From NCBI GenBank assembly GCA_023382655.1, contig JAHDWK010000002.1:1-64000 (forward strand): 64,000 nt of DNA, read 5' to 3'. The position numbers and the translations under genes are program-made. Shown in pieces: positions 43,685-52,482 of this stretch. Within the stretch, counting starts at the first letter, position 1; each line of letters opens with the position of its first letter. Below the pieces are notes generated by a model. It ran no database searches. It saw nothing but the letters and a program-made list of their open reading frames with translations, and was not told the DNA's origin. The DNA is from Anaerolineae bacterium. GTDB taxonomy: Bacteria > Chloroflexota > Anaerolineae > Promineifilales > Promineifilaceae.

Positions 43685-44689
43685 TTCAGAGCCTCTAAAG
43701 CTGAGCGTGGAAACAACAGGACGATGATCAGAACCGCCATCCTGGCCGACAAAGGAGCGCAGCGCAATGAAATGGTCGCTGTGCCACACGTAGTCTACAC
43801 GCTGCACGCGGAAGGGAATGCCCCGGGTATACAAGGTATGGCCGGTGCCCCAACCCGGTTTTTTGTAGCTGTCATTGAGACGGGTGTTTAGACGGCCGTA
43901 AGCCTCTGACGTGTCCGTGAAATTGCAATCACACAGCAGGATGACCGGGTCGGAAATGGCATCCAGCAAATCTTCCAGGCGCGTCACCTGGTCAGCACGT
44001 TGGGCGTACCGCTCCCGCGTCAGTTGCGGCAGCACTTTCAACGAATGGTTAAAGATGTTGTTGGCCGAGAGATGGACGACAAATATGTGAACAGGCTGTC
44101 CGTTCCAATCAACCTCGGCCTGAAGGGCCAGGTCTTTGGGGGGAAAGGGGAAGTGGTATACGGCCGTGATCGGAAAGCGGCTCATCAACCCCACCCCGCG
44201 CACTTCTGCATCGTCAAATGTGGTGTAGGGATACTCTTCAGCAAACTGGGCGCGGATGATCGGAGCCGTTCTGGGGCTTAATTCCTGAAATCCAATCACA
44301 TCGGGCCGGGCGGCTGCAATAGCCCGCGCCAGCTTGTCGGTGTTCGTGTTAGAAATCAGCACATTAAAAGTCATGATCCGCAAGGAGGGGGAAGCGGATG
44401 CGGAGGAGGGGGCCGGTATTAACAATCTGCCCCAAAACCAGAAAAAAGCAGCGATGGGGAACAATAAACTAATGAAGGCCCATTTTTGACGATTCCAGAT
44501 GACCGGCCCTATCAGAAAAACAAGGGGAACAAAACAATAAATGGCACTGGTATTCAAAATTGCCAATACCCAGTGGGCATCGGCAAAAAAGTGCCGGAGG
44601 AACAGCCATAACAAGATGAAACCGCTATAGAGTTGCGCTCCCCTGACGAAGAGTTTGTTTACCGATTCTCGATTGAGTACTTTGCCCAT
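43679..44689 (-). CDS. Membrane-anchored endonuclease/exonuclease/phosphatase (EEP) family protein
   Basis: 336 residues. Three N-terminal hydrophobic helices (about 15-100) are followed by an EEP domain: LRIMTFNVLISNTNTDKL (Asn), DVIGFQELSP (catalytic Glu), VHLSANN, LLCDCNFTDTS and the terminal GGSDHRPVVSTL with the SDH catalytic Asp-His. It resembles YafD/YhcR-like membrane EEP proteins; the substrate (nucleic acid, lipid or inositol phosphate) is not known. ATG 44689 has GGAAAGGGATCAT. The 501-base open extension to 45190 is antisense to ftsK and rejected. Confidence 0.82.
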   Translation of the reverse strand: MGKVLNRESVNKLFVRGAQLYSGFILLWLFLRHFFADAHWVLAILNTSAIYCFVPLVFLIGPVIWNRQKWAFISLLFPIAAFFWFWGRLLIPAPSSASASPSLRIMTFNVLISNTNTDKLARAIAAARPDVIGFQELSPRTAPIIRAQFAEEYPYTTFDDAEVRGVGLMSRFPITAVYHFPFPPKDLALQAEVDWNGQPVHIFVVHLSANNIFNHSLKVLPQLTRERYAQRADQVTRLEDLLDAISDPVILLCDCNFTDTSEAYGRLNTRLNDSYKKPGWGTGHTLYTRGIPFRVQRVDYVWHSDHFIALRSFVGQDGGSDHRPVVSTLSFRGSEK

Positions 44690-44791
44690 ATGATCCCTTT
44701 CCTTTTTATTATCCGACACAGGAGACGTGGCACAAGGGGTAATAGGTAACTCTCTCACCGCTAATTTCACATAACGGCTGACGACATACCT

Positions 44792-44803
44792 CATCCATGT
44801 TAT
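44792..44803 (+). promoter_or_regulatory. Extended -10 promoter for ftsK
   Basis: CATGTTATAATGCC includes TATAAT at 44798-44803, about 32 bases before the ftsK ATG. No clear -35. The same GTTATAATGC string occurs at 50871 before the VapBC-type pair. Confidence 0.5.
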
Positions 44804-44834
44804 AATGCCCGCGAATCTACGGAACATCTGAGCT

Positions 44835-47630
44835 ATGGCTAATAAGCAAACGAGTAGCAACAGTAAGGGCAACGGCCGTACAACGCAGAACGGCCGTACA
44901 ACCGGCAACGGCCGTACAACCGGCAACGGCCGTGCCACAGCCAACAGCGCCAAACCAACGCGCCAGAAAACGACTGCCAGCAGCAAACCCACTCGCGGTG
45001 GCACCCAAAAATCGCCTGCACCCCGCAAAACAGCAACGCCCCGCAAAACGACCCCACCCCGCAAGACGGCCACCCGCCGCAGCAAAACAGCCCGCGAACT
45101 GCGCCTGAATCTGGCGCAAAAAGCGCTCATCTTCGGTATCGTCATTGTTTTTCTCACCGTCATCCTGGTACTCAGTCTGCTCTCGCCCACTCAGGGGCAA
45201 CTAACGGAAACGCTCTCCATGATGATGCGGCAGCTATTTGGCTGGGGTGGTCTGCTGGCCCCGCTCATCACCGGCGGCCTTGGGCTGTATCTGGTGTTGT
45301 GGGGCATGGATCAGCAACCCGAAGTGCCCGCCTTTCGCGTCACCGGTTTTATCTTGCTCTTTCTCTCATTTGAAGCATTTGCCACCCAGGTTGTCCTGGG
45401 GCGGGGGACGTATGCTGATGTCTGGGCGGTGGCTAAAGCCGGGCAGGGCGGTGGCTATCTGGGTGGCATCATTACCTATGGTCTGCAGGGCAGTCTGGGC
45501 AATTTGGGTGCAGCTTTCACCCTGATTGTGGTAGCGGTGATTGGCGCGGTGCTGCTTTCCGGCGTCACACGAGAAGGGTTGAGCCACTTCATTAACCAGC
45601 TGAGAGAAGGGTTGCCCGTTGAGGAGGCCACACTGCCGGAGCGAGAGGTGGTGGTCAACAACCGTCGTTCGCGCCGCCCGGCACAAACGCTAGACCCCAA
45701 CCAGCCACCCCTACCGCTGGCAGCCGCCCCCGAACAGGCCACCCCGCCACCGGATACAGCTAAAGTTGCGCCGCCCAAAGTACAGTTACGGCCGTCACGC
45801 CCCGCCAAAGAACCCGCCGCCAAACCCGAAGCCCCGACCATCGTCTCGCCGGTATTTCTGGGGAACAACGGCCGTCCGGCCCACAACTGGCAGTTACCCA
45901 CTATCACCGACATGCTCAACCCCGGCACCGACCATGACCCCTCCGGTACGATCATCCGCGAACAGGTGGAAATCATCGAACATACCCTGGAAAGTTTCGG
46001 CGCGCCGGCCACGGTGGTGGAAATCAACCAGGGGCCAACCGTCACCCAATTTGGCGTGGAACCCAGCTTCCTGGAAATGCGCAACGGCAAACGCACCAAA
46101 GTCAAGGTAGGCAAAATTGCCGGTCTGGCCGATGACCTGGCGCTGGCGCTGCACGCCGCCGCCATTCGCATTCAAGCGCCCGTGCCCGGCAAAGGGTACG
46201 TGGGCATCGAAGTGCCCAATCCGGCCAAAGCCCTCGTTTCCCTGCGCGACGTGATGGAAACAACCGAATTCCATAAAATCAAATCCCCGCTGGGATTAGG
46301 GTTGGGGCAGGATGTAGCCGGGCAGCCCATCACCGCTGACCTGACCAAAATGCCGCACTTGCTCATTGCCGGGGCCACCGGCTCCGGTAAATCGGTGTGC
46401 GTCAATGGCATCATTGCCTGTCTGCTGCTGCAAAACACACCCGACCAGTTGAAACTGGTGATGGTTGACCCCAAGCGGGTGGAACTGACCGGCTACAACG
46501 GCATTCCCCATCTGGCGGCGCCGGTGGTAGTAGAGATGGATCGGGTGATTGGCGTGCTGCAATGGGCGATGCGCGAAATGGACAACCGCTACAAGCTGTT
46601 CGCCGAAGTAGGGGCGCGCAACATCACCGATTACAACAAAAAAGTGCGCCGCCAGAAAGATGTGGAGTCGCTACCTTACATTGTCATCATTGTGGACGAA
46701 CTGGCCGACCTGATGATGATGTCGCCGGAAGAGACGGAGCGGGGTATTACCCGGCTGGCGCAGTTGGCGCGGGCGACGGGCATGCACCTGATTATTGCCA
46801 CGCAACGGCCGTCGGTAGATGTCGTGACCGGCCTGATCAAAGCCAACTTCCCGGCGCGCATCGCTTTCGCCGTAGCTTCCGGCACGGACAGCCGTGTTAT
46901 TTTGGACGCGACCGGCGCGGAACGGCTGCTGGGTCAGGGGGACATGCTCTATCAAGCGCCGGACGCGGCTTCGCCGATTCGGGCGCAGGGCTGTTTTGTC
47001 AGTGATGGTGAATTGAACAAGCTGATTGATTACTGGCGTATTGCCCGCCGCTTTAACCTGATTCCGGCCACGGAAAGTACACAGCCACGCCCCGTTGAAC
47101 AGGTAATAGATGAAGATGACGAACCGGTTGTGCCGGAAAATCGGGCAAAAACAGGTATGCCGGACACGGCCGTGACCCAACCCGCTCCCCCCATCGCCCC
47201 GCCGGTGATCAACATGGGCAGTTCAGCAGCCCGGCCAACACCGGCGAGCAAGCCCGTGGTGGTAATGGGTACGGCCGTGCCACTGCCGCCCACGCCCAAA
47301 CCCGAACCAGCCAAACAACAACCCTTGTGGGAAGCGCTGCAAGAAATCGAAAACGAGCCAACCACCGCCGAAGACGAACTCATGCCCGAAGCCATTGCCA
47401 TGGTACGCCAGCTAAACAAAGCCTCCACGTCGCTCTTGCAGCGCCGCTTCCGCATTGGCTACACCCGCGCCGCCCGCCTGATTGACCAGATGGAGGAGAT
47501 GGGCATTGTTGGCCCCCCCACCGGCACCAGCAAAGCCCGTGAGGTGCTGCCTGGGGACGGCGCGCCCACGTCCGCTGCCCCCGCAGATGAAGGGAGCCAT
47601 GAGCCAGACGAAACCGACGAAGACCTCTGA
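44835..47630 (+). CDS. ftsK: DNA translocase FtsK/SpoIIIE
   Basis: FtsK pumps DNA at the division septum and helps chromosome dimer resolution. The 931-residue protein has a basic Thr/Arg/Lys N-tail with a four-fold NGRTTG repeat (18-bp period, each with ACGGCCGT). Four membrane helices follow (about 95-235), then a Pro-rich linker (about 270-345) and the RecA-like motor. The motor has Walker A GATGSGKSVCVNGI near 512-525, VELTGYNGIPHL and Walker B IVIIVDELADLMMM. A winged-helix gamma domain at the end has LLQRRFRIGYTRAARLIDQM. The acidic tail EGSHEPDETDEDL is unusual. Confidence 0.95.
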   Translation: MANKQTSSNSKGNGRTTQNGRTTGNGRTTGNGRATANSAKPTRQKTTASSKPTRGGTQKSPAPRKTATPRKTTPPRKTATRRSKTARELRLNLAQKALIFGIVIVFLTVILVLSLLSPTQGQLTETLSMMMRQLFGWGGLLAPLITGGLGLYLVLWGMDQQPEVPAFRVTGFILLFLSFEAFATQVVLGRGTYADVWAVAKAGQGGGYLGGIITYGLQGSLGNLGAAFTLIVVAVIGAVLLSGVTREGLSHFINQLREGLPVEEATLPEREVVVNNRRSRRPAQTLDPNQPPLPLAAAPEQATPPPDTAKVAPPKVQLRPSRPAKEPAAKPEAPTIVSPVFLGNNGRPAHNWQLPTITDMLNPGTDHDPSGTIIREQVEIIEHTLESFGAPATVVEINQGPTVTQFGVEPSFLEMRNGKRTKVKVGKIAGLADDLALALHAAAIRIQAPVPGKGYVGIEVPNPAKALVSLRDVMETTEFHKIKSPLGLGLGQDVAGQPITADLTKMPHLLIAGATGSGKSVCVNGIIACLLLQNTPDQLKLVMVDPKRVELTGYNGIPHLAAPVVVEMDRVIGVLQWAMREMDNRYKLFAEVGARNITDYNKKVRRQKDVESLPYIVIIVDELADLMMMSPEETERGITRLAQLARATGMHLIIATQRPSVDVVTGLIKANFPARIAFAVASGTDSRVILDATGAERLLGQGDMLYQAPDAASPIRAQGCFVSDGELNKLIDYWRIARRFNLIPATESTQPRPVEQVIDEDDEPVVPENRAKTGMPDTAVTQPAPPIAPPVINMGSSAARPTPASKPVVVMGTAVPLPPTPKPEPAKQQPLWEALQEIENEPTTAEDELMPEAIAMVRQLNKASTSLLQRRFRIGYTRAARLIDQMEEMGIVGPPTGTSKAREVLPGDGAPTSAAPADEGSHEPDETDEDL
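44871..44942 (+). repeat. 18-bp tandem repeat in ftsK, each unit containing ACGGCCGT
   Basis: The octamer ACGGCCGT starts at 44872, 44890, 44908 and 44926, exactly 18 bases apart, within units AACGGCCGTACAACCGGC. It encodes NGRTTQ/NGRTTG/NGRTTG/NGRATA. Confidence 0.9.
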
Positions 47631-47664
47631 TATTGGTTCCAAACAGCCGTCTCAATAGACATTC

Positions 47665-47702
47665 AAACCTGACAGGTCTTCTGAGACCTGTCAGGTTTTT
47701 TC
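47665..47702 (+). terminator. Rho-independent terminator after ftsK
   Basis: AAACCTGACAGGTCT (47665-47679) pairs perfectly with 47684-47698 and runs into TTTTTT. It lies 34 bases after the ftsK stop. Confidence 0.9.
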
Positions 47703-47746
47703 AGGTTGCAACTGATAGTGGTTTGTGGAATACTTCCGCACAAAGG

Positions 47747-47769
47747 GCGACGGTCATCCGTCGCTTTTT
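47747..47769 (+). terminator. Second terminator-like hairpin before korA
   Basis: GCGACGG-TCAT-CCGTCGC followed by TTTTTG lies in the 146-base gap downstream of the ftsK terminator. It could be an attenuator in the korA leader. Confidence 0.6.
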
Positions 47770-47847
47770 GTATCTCATTTTCAATCGCTGTGATGGACAC
47801 TTCCCTAACCAGAGCAGCGCATGACATAGCACAAGGAGAATAACCTC

Positions 47848-49686
47848 ATGGGGCTTGTAGAATTGATGCCTCACACGCAGATGGACACTACACGGCCCGA
47901 AGCCGCTTCGGGTTCGGCGTGCATCATCAACGACTTTTCGCTGGTAGCCGCCACGGCGAACGGCACCGGCAGCCAGACGGCCAACCTGACCATTTTGCGG
48001 GCGCTCTTCAAAATGGGCATTCCCGTTAATGGCAAAAACATCTTCCCCAGCAACATCCAGGGGCTGCCCACCTGGTATCACATTCGCGTCAGCAAGGATG
48101 GCTACATCGCCCGGCGGCACACGTCGGAGATTTTGATCGCCTTCAACCAGGCGACCGTCGCCGAAGACATCCAAAACCTGCCGCCCGGTGGGATGTGCCT
48201 TGTCAATGCTGACTGGCGCAATATACCGCAGCGGGACGATGTGACCATGTACGCCATCCCCGTCAACCAGTTTGTGAAAGAAACAGGCACGACCGGCAAA
48301 CAAAAAGATTATGTGGCGAATATGGTCTACGTGGGCGCGGCGGCACAACTGTTGGGCATTCCCCTGGAGAAAATCGAAGAGGCGTTGAGCTTCAACTTCA
48401 GTGGGAAGCGCAAGCTGGTTGACCTGAACTTGAATGTGGTGAATGCGGCTTATGCGTGGACGGCCGAACACATCGTCAAAAGCGACCCTTACAGCGTGGA
48501 ACCGATGAATGAAACGGAAGGGCTGATTTTGATGACCGGCAATGAAGCCGCCGGGCTGGGGTCTGTCTTTGGGGGTGTCACCTTTGCCGCCTGGTATCCT
48601 ATCACCCCGTCTACCAGCCTGATTGATGCCCTGAATGAATATCTGCCGCAACTGCGCCGCGACCCGGAAACGGGTGAACACAATTATGTGGTGGTGCAGG
48701 CGGAGGATGAACTGGCGGCGATTGGTATGTTGTTGGGCGCGGGTTGGGCCGGGGCGCGGGCCATGACGGCCACTTCAGGCCCCGGCATTTCGTTGATGGC
48801 GGAGTTTGCCGGGTTGGGCTATTTTGCCGAGATTCCGGCGGTGATTTGGGATATTCAGCGGGTTGGCCCCAGCACCGGGTTACCCACCCGCACCGGGCAG
48901 GGCGACGTGACCTTTGTCTATTACCTGGGGCATGGGGATACGAAGAATGTGATTTTGTTCCCCTCGACCATCAAGGAATGTTTTGAATTTGGCACGACGG
49001 CGCATAATTTGGCCGACCAACTGCAAACGCCGGTATTTGTGTTGAGCGACCTGGATTTGGGCATGAACAACTGGATGTCGGCGCCGTTTGAGTATCCGGC
49101 GGAACCGATTCAGCGGGGCAAGGTGCTGCGCGGCGACGAGATTCCGTTGGATTGGGGGCGGTATGTGGATGTGGACGACGATGGTATAGGTTACCGGACC
49201 TTGCCAGGCGACGAGAACCGGCGGAGTGCGTGGTTTGCGCGGGGGACGGGGCATAATGCCAGGGCGACTTACAGCGAACGGCCGTCCGACTGGTACGAGA
49301 ATATGGAGCGGCTGCGGCGCAAATTTGACACGGCTCGTGACATGGTTCCCGGCCCGGTGATTGACGAAGTGGAAGGGGCGGAGATCGGTATTATTGCCTA
49401 TGGCACCACGCGCTATGCCATTGAAGAGGCGCGGGATCGGCTGGCAGCGGATGGTATCAAGACCAGCTTTATGCGCCTGCGGGCGCTGCCGGTCAGCGAC
49501 GTGGTACGTGACTTCATCCGCCGGTATGAGCGGGTGTATGTGATTGAGATGAACCGCGATGGGCAGATGCACGCCATTTTGCAGACGGAAGCGCCGGAAC
49601 TGGCGACGCGGTTGGTGTCGTTGGCGTATCTGGATGGGATGCCGCTGACGGCGCGGTGGGTGGTTGAGGCTATCAGTGAGCAGTGA
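47848..49686 (+). CDS. korA: 2-oxoacid:ferredoxin oxidoreductase, fused gamma-alpha subunit
   Basis: 612 residues. The first about 190 residues form the gamma domain (NGTGSQTANLTILRALFKMGIPVNGKN). The alpha part starts near 225 with LILMTGNEAAGLGSVFGG, TFAAWYPITPSTSLIDAL, and QAEDELAAIGMLLGAGWAGARAMTATSGPG. This is the KorA layout of 2-oxoglutarate:ferredoxin oxidoreductase, which makes succinyl-CoA, CO2 and reduced ferredoxin; other 2-oxoacids are possible. A good AAGGAGAATAACCTC precedes ATG. Stop lies in a GTGAGCA repeat. The beta subunit gene follows. Confidence 0.9.
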   Translation: MGLVELMPHTQMDTTRPEAASGSACIINDFSLVAATANGTGSQTANLTILRALFKMGIPVNGKNIFPSNIQGLPTWYHIRVSKDGYIARRHTSEILIAFNQATVAEDIQNLPPGGMCLVNADWRNIPQRDDVTMYAIPVNQFVKETGTTGKQKDYVANMVYVGAAAQLLGIPLEKIEEALSFNFSGKRKLVDLNLNVVNAAYAWTAEHIVKSDPYSVEPMNETEGLILMTGNEAAGLGSVFGGVTFAAWYPITPSTSLIDALNEYLPQLRRDPETGEHNYVVVQAEDELAAIGMLLGAGWAGARAMTATSGPGISLMAEFAGLGYFAEIPAVIWDIQRVGPSTGLPTRTGQGDVTFVYYLGHGDTKNVILFPSTIKECFEFGTTAHNLADQLQTPVFVLSDLDLGMNNWMSAPFEYPAEPIQRGKVLRGDEIPLDWGRYVDVDDDGIGYRTLPGDENRRSAWFARGTGHNARATYSERPSDWYENMERLRRKFDTARDMVPGPVIDEVEGAEIGIIAYGTTRYAIEEARDRLAADGIKTSFMRLRALPVSDVVRDFIRRYERVYVIEMNRDGQMHAILQTEAPELATRLVSLAYLDGMPLTARWVVEAISEQ

Positions 49687-49748
49687 GCAGTGAGCAGTGG
49701 GCAGTGAATCGGGCTTGCTGCTAACTGTTTACTGCTAACTGCTCACTT
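49676..49748. repeat. Family D repeat (GTGAGCA units)
   Basis: Tandem GTGAGCA units at 49676-49705 (GTGAGCAGTGAGCAGTGAGC...) and their inverse (TAACTG...CTGCTCAC) at 49724-49748 fill the korA-korB gap. KorA's TGA stop lies in the left arm. Confidence 0.75.
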
Positions 49749-49762
49749 CAAAGGATAAAAAG

Positions 49763-50800
49763 ATGGGTACGAGACGAGAACCTAATACAAATTTAATCGG
49801 GCTGGCGAAGGTGGATTATAATGGCAGCCCGACGACGTTGTGCCAGGGGTGTGGGCATAATTCGATTGCCAGCCAGGTGATTCAGGTGGCGTTTGAGTTG
49901 AGCGTGAAGCCGCATGAGATTATCAAGTTGAGCGGGATTGGCTGTTCGAGCAAGTCGCCGGCGTACTTTTTGGGGCAGTCGCATGGCTTGAATGGGCTGC
50001 ACGGCCGTATGCCCAGTCTGGCTACGGGCGCGCTGCTGGCAAATCATCACTTGCGCGGTATTGGCGTAAGTGGGGATGGGGATACGGCCAGCATTGGCCT
50101 GGGACAGTTCAAACATTTGCTGCGGCGCAATGTGCGTCTGGTATACATTGTGGAAAACAATGGGGTGTATGGACTGACAAAAGGGCAGTTTTCAGCGACG
50201 GCCGATGAGGGGCAGGCGTTGAAATATGCCGGGGTGAATGAACTGCCGCCGATTGATATTTGTATGGAGGCGGTGATTGCCGGGTGTGGTTTTGTGGCCC
50301 GCTCGTTTTCGGGGGATGCGAAGCAGGTGCGGGAGTTGCTGAAGGCGGCGTTGAGTCATCGGGGCACGGCCGTGCTGGATATCATCAGCCCATGTGTGGC
50401 CTTTAACAACCTTGATACGTCCACCAAGAGCTATGGCTACGGCAAAGACCACGAAGCGCCGCTGCATGACTTTGGCTGGGTGCCACCTGCCGAAGAGATT
50501 GCGATTGCCGAGTATGATCCGGGCGAAATGCGTGTGGTGGAAATGCACGATGGTTCACACATTCAACTGCGTAAGTTGGAAGAGGATTATGACCCCACCC
50601 ATAAGTTGGGGGCGCTGCACCGGCTGCAATGGGCGCAGGAGCAGCAAGAGTTTATTACGGGGTTGATTTATTATGATCCGGAACGGCCGTCGCTGGCCGA
50701 AGTGAGCCACCTGTCGCAAATGCCATTGGCGCTGTTGGATGGAGAGAAGATACGGCCGTCGGCCCAGGCGTTGGCGGATATTATGGCGGGGTTGCAGTAG
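49763..50800 (+). CDS. korB: 2-oxoacid:ferredoxin oxidoreductase beta subunit
   Basis: 345 residues. Cluster cysteines lie in LCQGCGHNS, GIGCSSKSP and the later ISPC. The TPP-binding motif is GDGDTASIGLGQFKHLLRRN plus ENNGVYGLTKGQ. With KorA it forms the full enzyme, using TPP and a [4Fe-4S] cluster. A GGATAAAAAG ribosome binding region precedes ATG 49763. No delta/ferredoxin gene is adjacent. Confidence 0.93.
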   Translation: MGTRREPNTNLIGLAKVDYNGSPTTLCQGCGHNSIASQVIQVAFELSVKPHEIIKLSGIGCSSKSPAYFLGQSHGLNGLHGRMPSLATGALLANHHLRGIGVSGDGDTASIGLGQFKHLLRRNVRLVYIVENNGVYGLTKGQFSATADEGQALKYAGVNELPPIDICMEAVIAGCGFVARSFSGDAKQVRELLKAALSHRGTAVLDIISPCVAFNNLDTSTKSYGYGKDHEAPLHDFGWVPPAEEIAIAEYDPGEMRVVEMHDGSHIQLRKLEEDYDPTHKLGALHRLQWAQEQQEFITGLIYYDPERPSLAEVSHLSQMPLALLDGEKIRPSAQALADIMAGLQ

Positions 50801-50832
50801 GGCGTCTTCCGTCATTCGTAATCTGTAATCCG

Positions 50833-50868
50833 AAGAGACGGCCGTACCCCCTACGGCTGTCTCTTTTT
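50833..50868 (+). terminator. ACGGCCGT-based terminator hairpin after korB
   Basis: AGAGACGGCCGTA pairs with TACGGCTGTCTCT (one mismatch) around a C-loop and leads into TTTTTCTG. It uses the window's abundant octamer as its stem. Confidence 0.82.
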
Positions 50869-50885
50869 CTGTTATAATGCCGCCA
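50867..50885 (+). promoter_or_regulatory. Extended -10 promoter for the VapBC-type pair
   Basis: TCTGTTATAATGCCGCC holds TATAAT at 50873-50878, 21 bases before the antitoxin ATG. The hairpin occupies the -35 region. The same hairpin-TATAAT-GCYGCCATG arrangement recurs at 52436-52485. Confidence 0.5.
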
Positions 50886-50898
50886 TGTGGAGGACACC

Positions 50899-51123
50899 AT
50901 GATACAGATTCCAGTGAAGCAGGCTGGTACTGAACTAGATAAACTTCTGAACAAGGTCGCCCATGGCCAGGAAGTGGTGATTATTGGTTCTGATGGCTCG
51001 GCATTCAAACTAATGCCTTTGCCGCGTTTGCCCCAACCCGTTTTTGGCAGCGCGCGGGGTTTGGTTCAAATAGGGCCAGACTTTGATGAACCCATCGCTG
51101 GTTTGGAAGAATATATGCCGTGA
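50899..51123 (+). CDS. Phd/YefM-type antitoxin
   Basis: 74 residues. The N-terminal MIQIPVKQAGTELDKLLNKVAHGQEVVII is the Phd/YefM-type DNA-binding half. The C-terminal acidic part would wrap the toxin. ATG 50899 follows GTGGAGGACACC. The stop overlaps the toxin start by four bases (GTGA), the classic coupling of toxin-antitoxin pairs. It probably represses its own promoter just upstream. Confidence 0.85.
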   Translation: MIQIPVKQAGTELDKLLNKVAHGQEVVIIGSDGSAFKLMPLPRLPQPVFGSARGLVQIGPDFDEPIAGLEEYMP

Positions 51124-51515
51124 AGATTCTGCTTGATACCCATACTTTCTTGTGGTTTATTGCCGGTGATTCTCAGCTAGATAGTTACGCCCGACAATTG
51201 ATTGAGGACACAGCCACCGAACGCTATCTTAGCGTGGGCAGTGTTTGGGAAGTTACGATCAAGTCCAGTCTTGGTAGATTGACAGTGCCTACACCACCAA
51301 GCGTCTTAATCCACGAACATATCTGGGCAAATGCGATTGACCTCTTAGCCATCACGCCTGCACACCTCGATGTTCTTCATACGTTGCCTTACTATCACAA
51401 TGACCCGTTTGACCGGCTAATGATTGCCCAGGCCTTACAAGAAGGAATGCTTCTTATCACGAAAGATCAAGCGTTTCAAGCCTACAACGTTCAAACGGCA
51501 TGGTCATCACCGTAA
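51120..51515 (+). CDS. vapC: PIN-domain toxin, VapC type
   Basis: 131 residues. PIN domain acidic residues are in place: Asp6 (LLDTHTFLWF), Glu44 (SVWEVTIKS), Asp98 (NDPFDRLMIAQA) and Asp116 (TKDQ). These bind Mg2+/Mn2+ for RNA cleavage, typically of tRNA. The start codon is GTG, embedded in the antitoxin end. It belongs to the Sll0205-like branch by its HTFLW and DPFDR forms. Confidence 0.9.
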   Translation: MKILLDTHTFLWFIAGDSQLDSYARQLIEDTATERYLSVGSVWEVTIKSSLGRLTVPTPPSVLIHEHIWANAIDLLAITPAHLDVLHTLPYYHNDPFDRLMIAQALQEGMLLITKDQAFQAYNVQTAWSSP

Positions 51516-51545
51516 AAATCAGCGTATGGGCACAATGGCAAGGAA

Positions 51546-51569
51546 ACGGCCGTATCCCCTACGGCCGTC
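51546..51569. terminator. ACGGCCGT inverted pair after vapC
   Basis: ACGGCCGTA (51546) and TACGGCCGT (51561) flank TCCCC as a 9-bp hairpin; the following tract is C-rich, not T-rich. It is a motif-built hairpin of uncertain termination strength. Confidence 0.5.
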
Positions 51570-51587
51570 CCCCTTGAAAGTGTGGTT

Positions 51588-52445
51588 ATGGATGACATTG
51601 GCACATACCAGGAGCGTAAATTTCCGGCGTTTCGCAACCCGACGATTGATGTATTGGAACACGGCCGTAAAAAGCACCATATCCCCTTGCTGCTAGAGAT
51701 TGATGTCACCGCGGGGCGCAGCTATCTGCGCCAGATCAAGGCCGAAACGGGGCAAGCCATCTCTTTCACGGCCTGGATCATTACGTGTGTGGGGCAGGCG
51801 GTTGGTGAACACAAACATGTCCACGCCCTGCGCAAAGGCCGACGGCGGCTGATCCTGTTTGATGATGTGGATGTCTCCGTGTTGGTGGAAAGAACGGTTA
51901 CGCGCGACGACGGCCGTGTCCAGACCTTGCCTATGCCCTACGTGGTGAGAAAAGCCAATGAAAAAAGCGTCCAGACCATCCACAATGAAATCCGCGCCGC
52001 TCAGGAAACGCCGCTGGCAAAAGATGAGGTGCAGATCGGCGGGCGACGCCGTGTGTCTGCCACCCGCTTGTTTGCCATGCTGCCCACATTCTTGCGCAAC
52101 CTGCTCGTCTGGCGGCGGCTGACGCACAATCCCTTTCGGGCAAAAAAGGCGATGGGCACCGTTGTAGTGACTTCAGCCGGGGATGCCGGTAAAGGCGGCG
52201 GCAGCGGGTGGGGCATCCCGCTGGGCATTCACCCGTTGATTGTGGCCGTAGGTAGCATTGCCCGCAAGCCCGGTGTCGTGGGCGACGCCATTGAAATCCG
52301 GGAATTCCTCAGCCTGACGGTGATGTTTGATCATGATGTGACCGATGGCGCGCCGGTCGCCCGTTTTGTGCAGTATTTTAAAGAGCTGCTGGAGACGGGT
52401 TATGCCCTGGATAAACTAATTGTGCCCATTGATGCACGGCCGTAG
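51588..52445 (+). CDS. Stand-alone 2-oxoacid dehydrogenase acyltransferase (E2) catalytic domain
   Basis: 285 residues equal to the chloramphenicol-acetyltransferase-like core of E2 enzymes, with no lipoyl or E1-binding domain. His249-x3-Asp253-Gly (DHDVTDGAP) is the active site. NPTIDVLEHGRKKHHIPLLLEIDVT and AISFTAWIITCVGQAV are family-like. Without a lipoyl domain it may acylate another thiol or work with a separate partner. ATG 51588 is preferred over GTG 51582. The stop TAG is made by ACGGCCGTAG. Confidence 0.8.
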   Translation: MDDIGTYQERKFPAFRNPTIDVLEHGRKKHHIPLLLEIDVTAGRSYLRQIKAETGQAISFTAWIITCVGQAVGEHKHVHALRKGRRRLILFDDVDVSVLVERTVTRDDGRVQTLPMPYVVRKANEKSVQTIHNEIRAAQETPLAKDEVQIGGRRRVSATRLFAMLPTFLRNLLVWRRLTHNPFRAKKAMGTVVVTSAGDAGKGGGSGWGIPLGIHPLIVAVGSIARKPGVVGDAIEIREFLSLTVMFDHDVTDGAPVARFVQYFKELLETGYALDKLIVPIDARP

Positions 52446-52468
52446 GGGGTACGGCCGTCTCTTTTTTT
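52436..52468 (+). terminator. ACGGCCGT-based terminator after the E2-like gene
   Basis: ACGGCCGTA (52436-52444) and TACGGCCGT (52450-52458) form a perfect 9-bp stem, followed by CTCTTTTTTT. The stop codon of the preceding gene lies in the left arm. Confidence 0.85.
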
Positions 52469-52482
52469 ATTATAATGCTGCC

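Noticed and set aside
43464..43727. 87-residue ORF across the family E and C repeats
   Set aside because: Made mostly of repeat sequence, overlapping two convincing genes.
44690..45190. 167-residue N-terminal extension of the EEP-family protein
   Set aside because: It runs antisense through the ftsK repeat tail; a good ribosome binding site and start lie at 44689.
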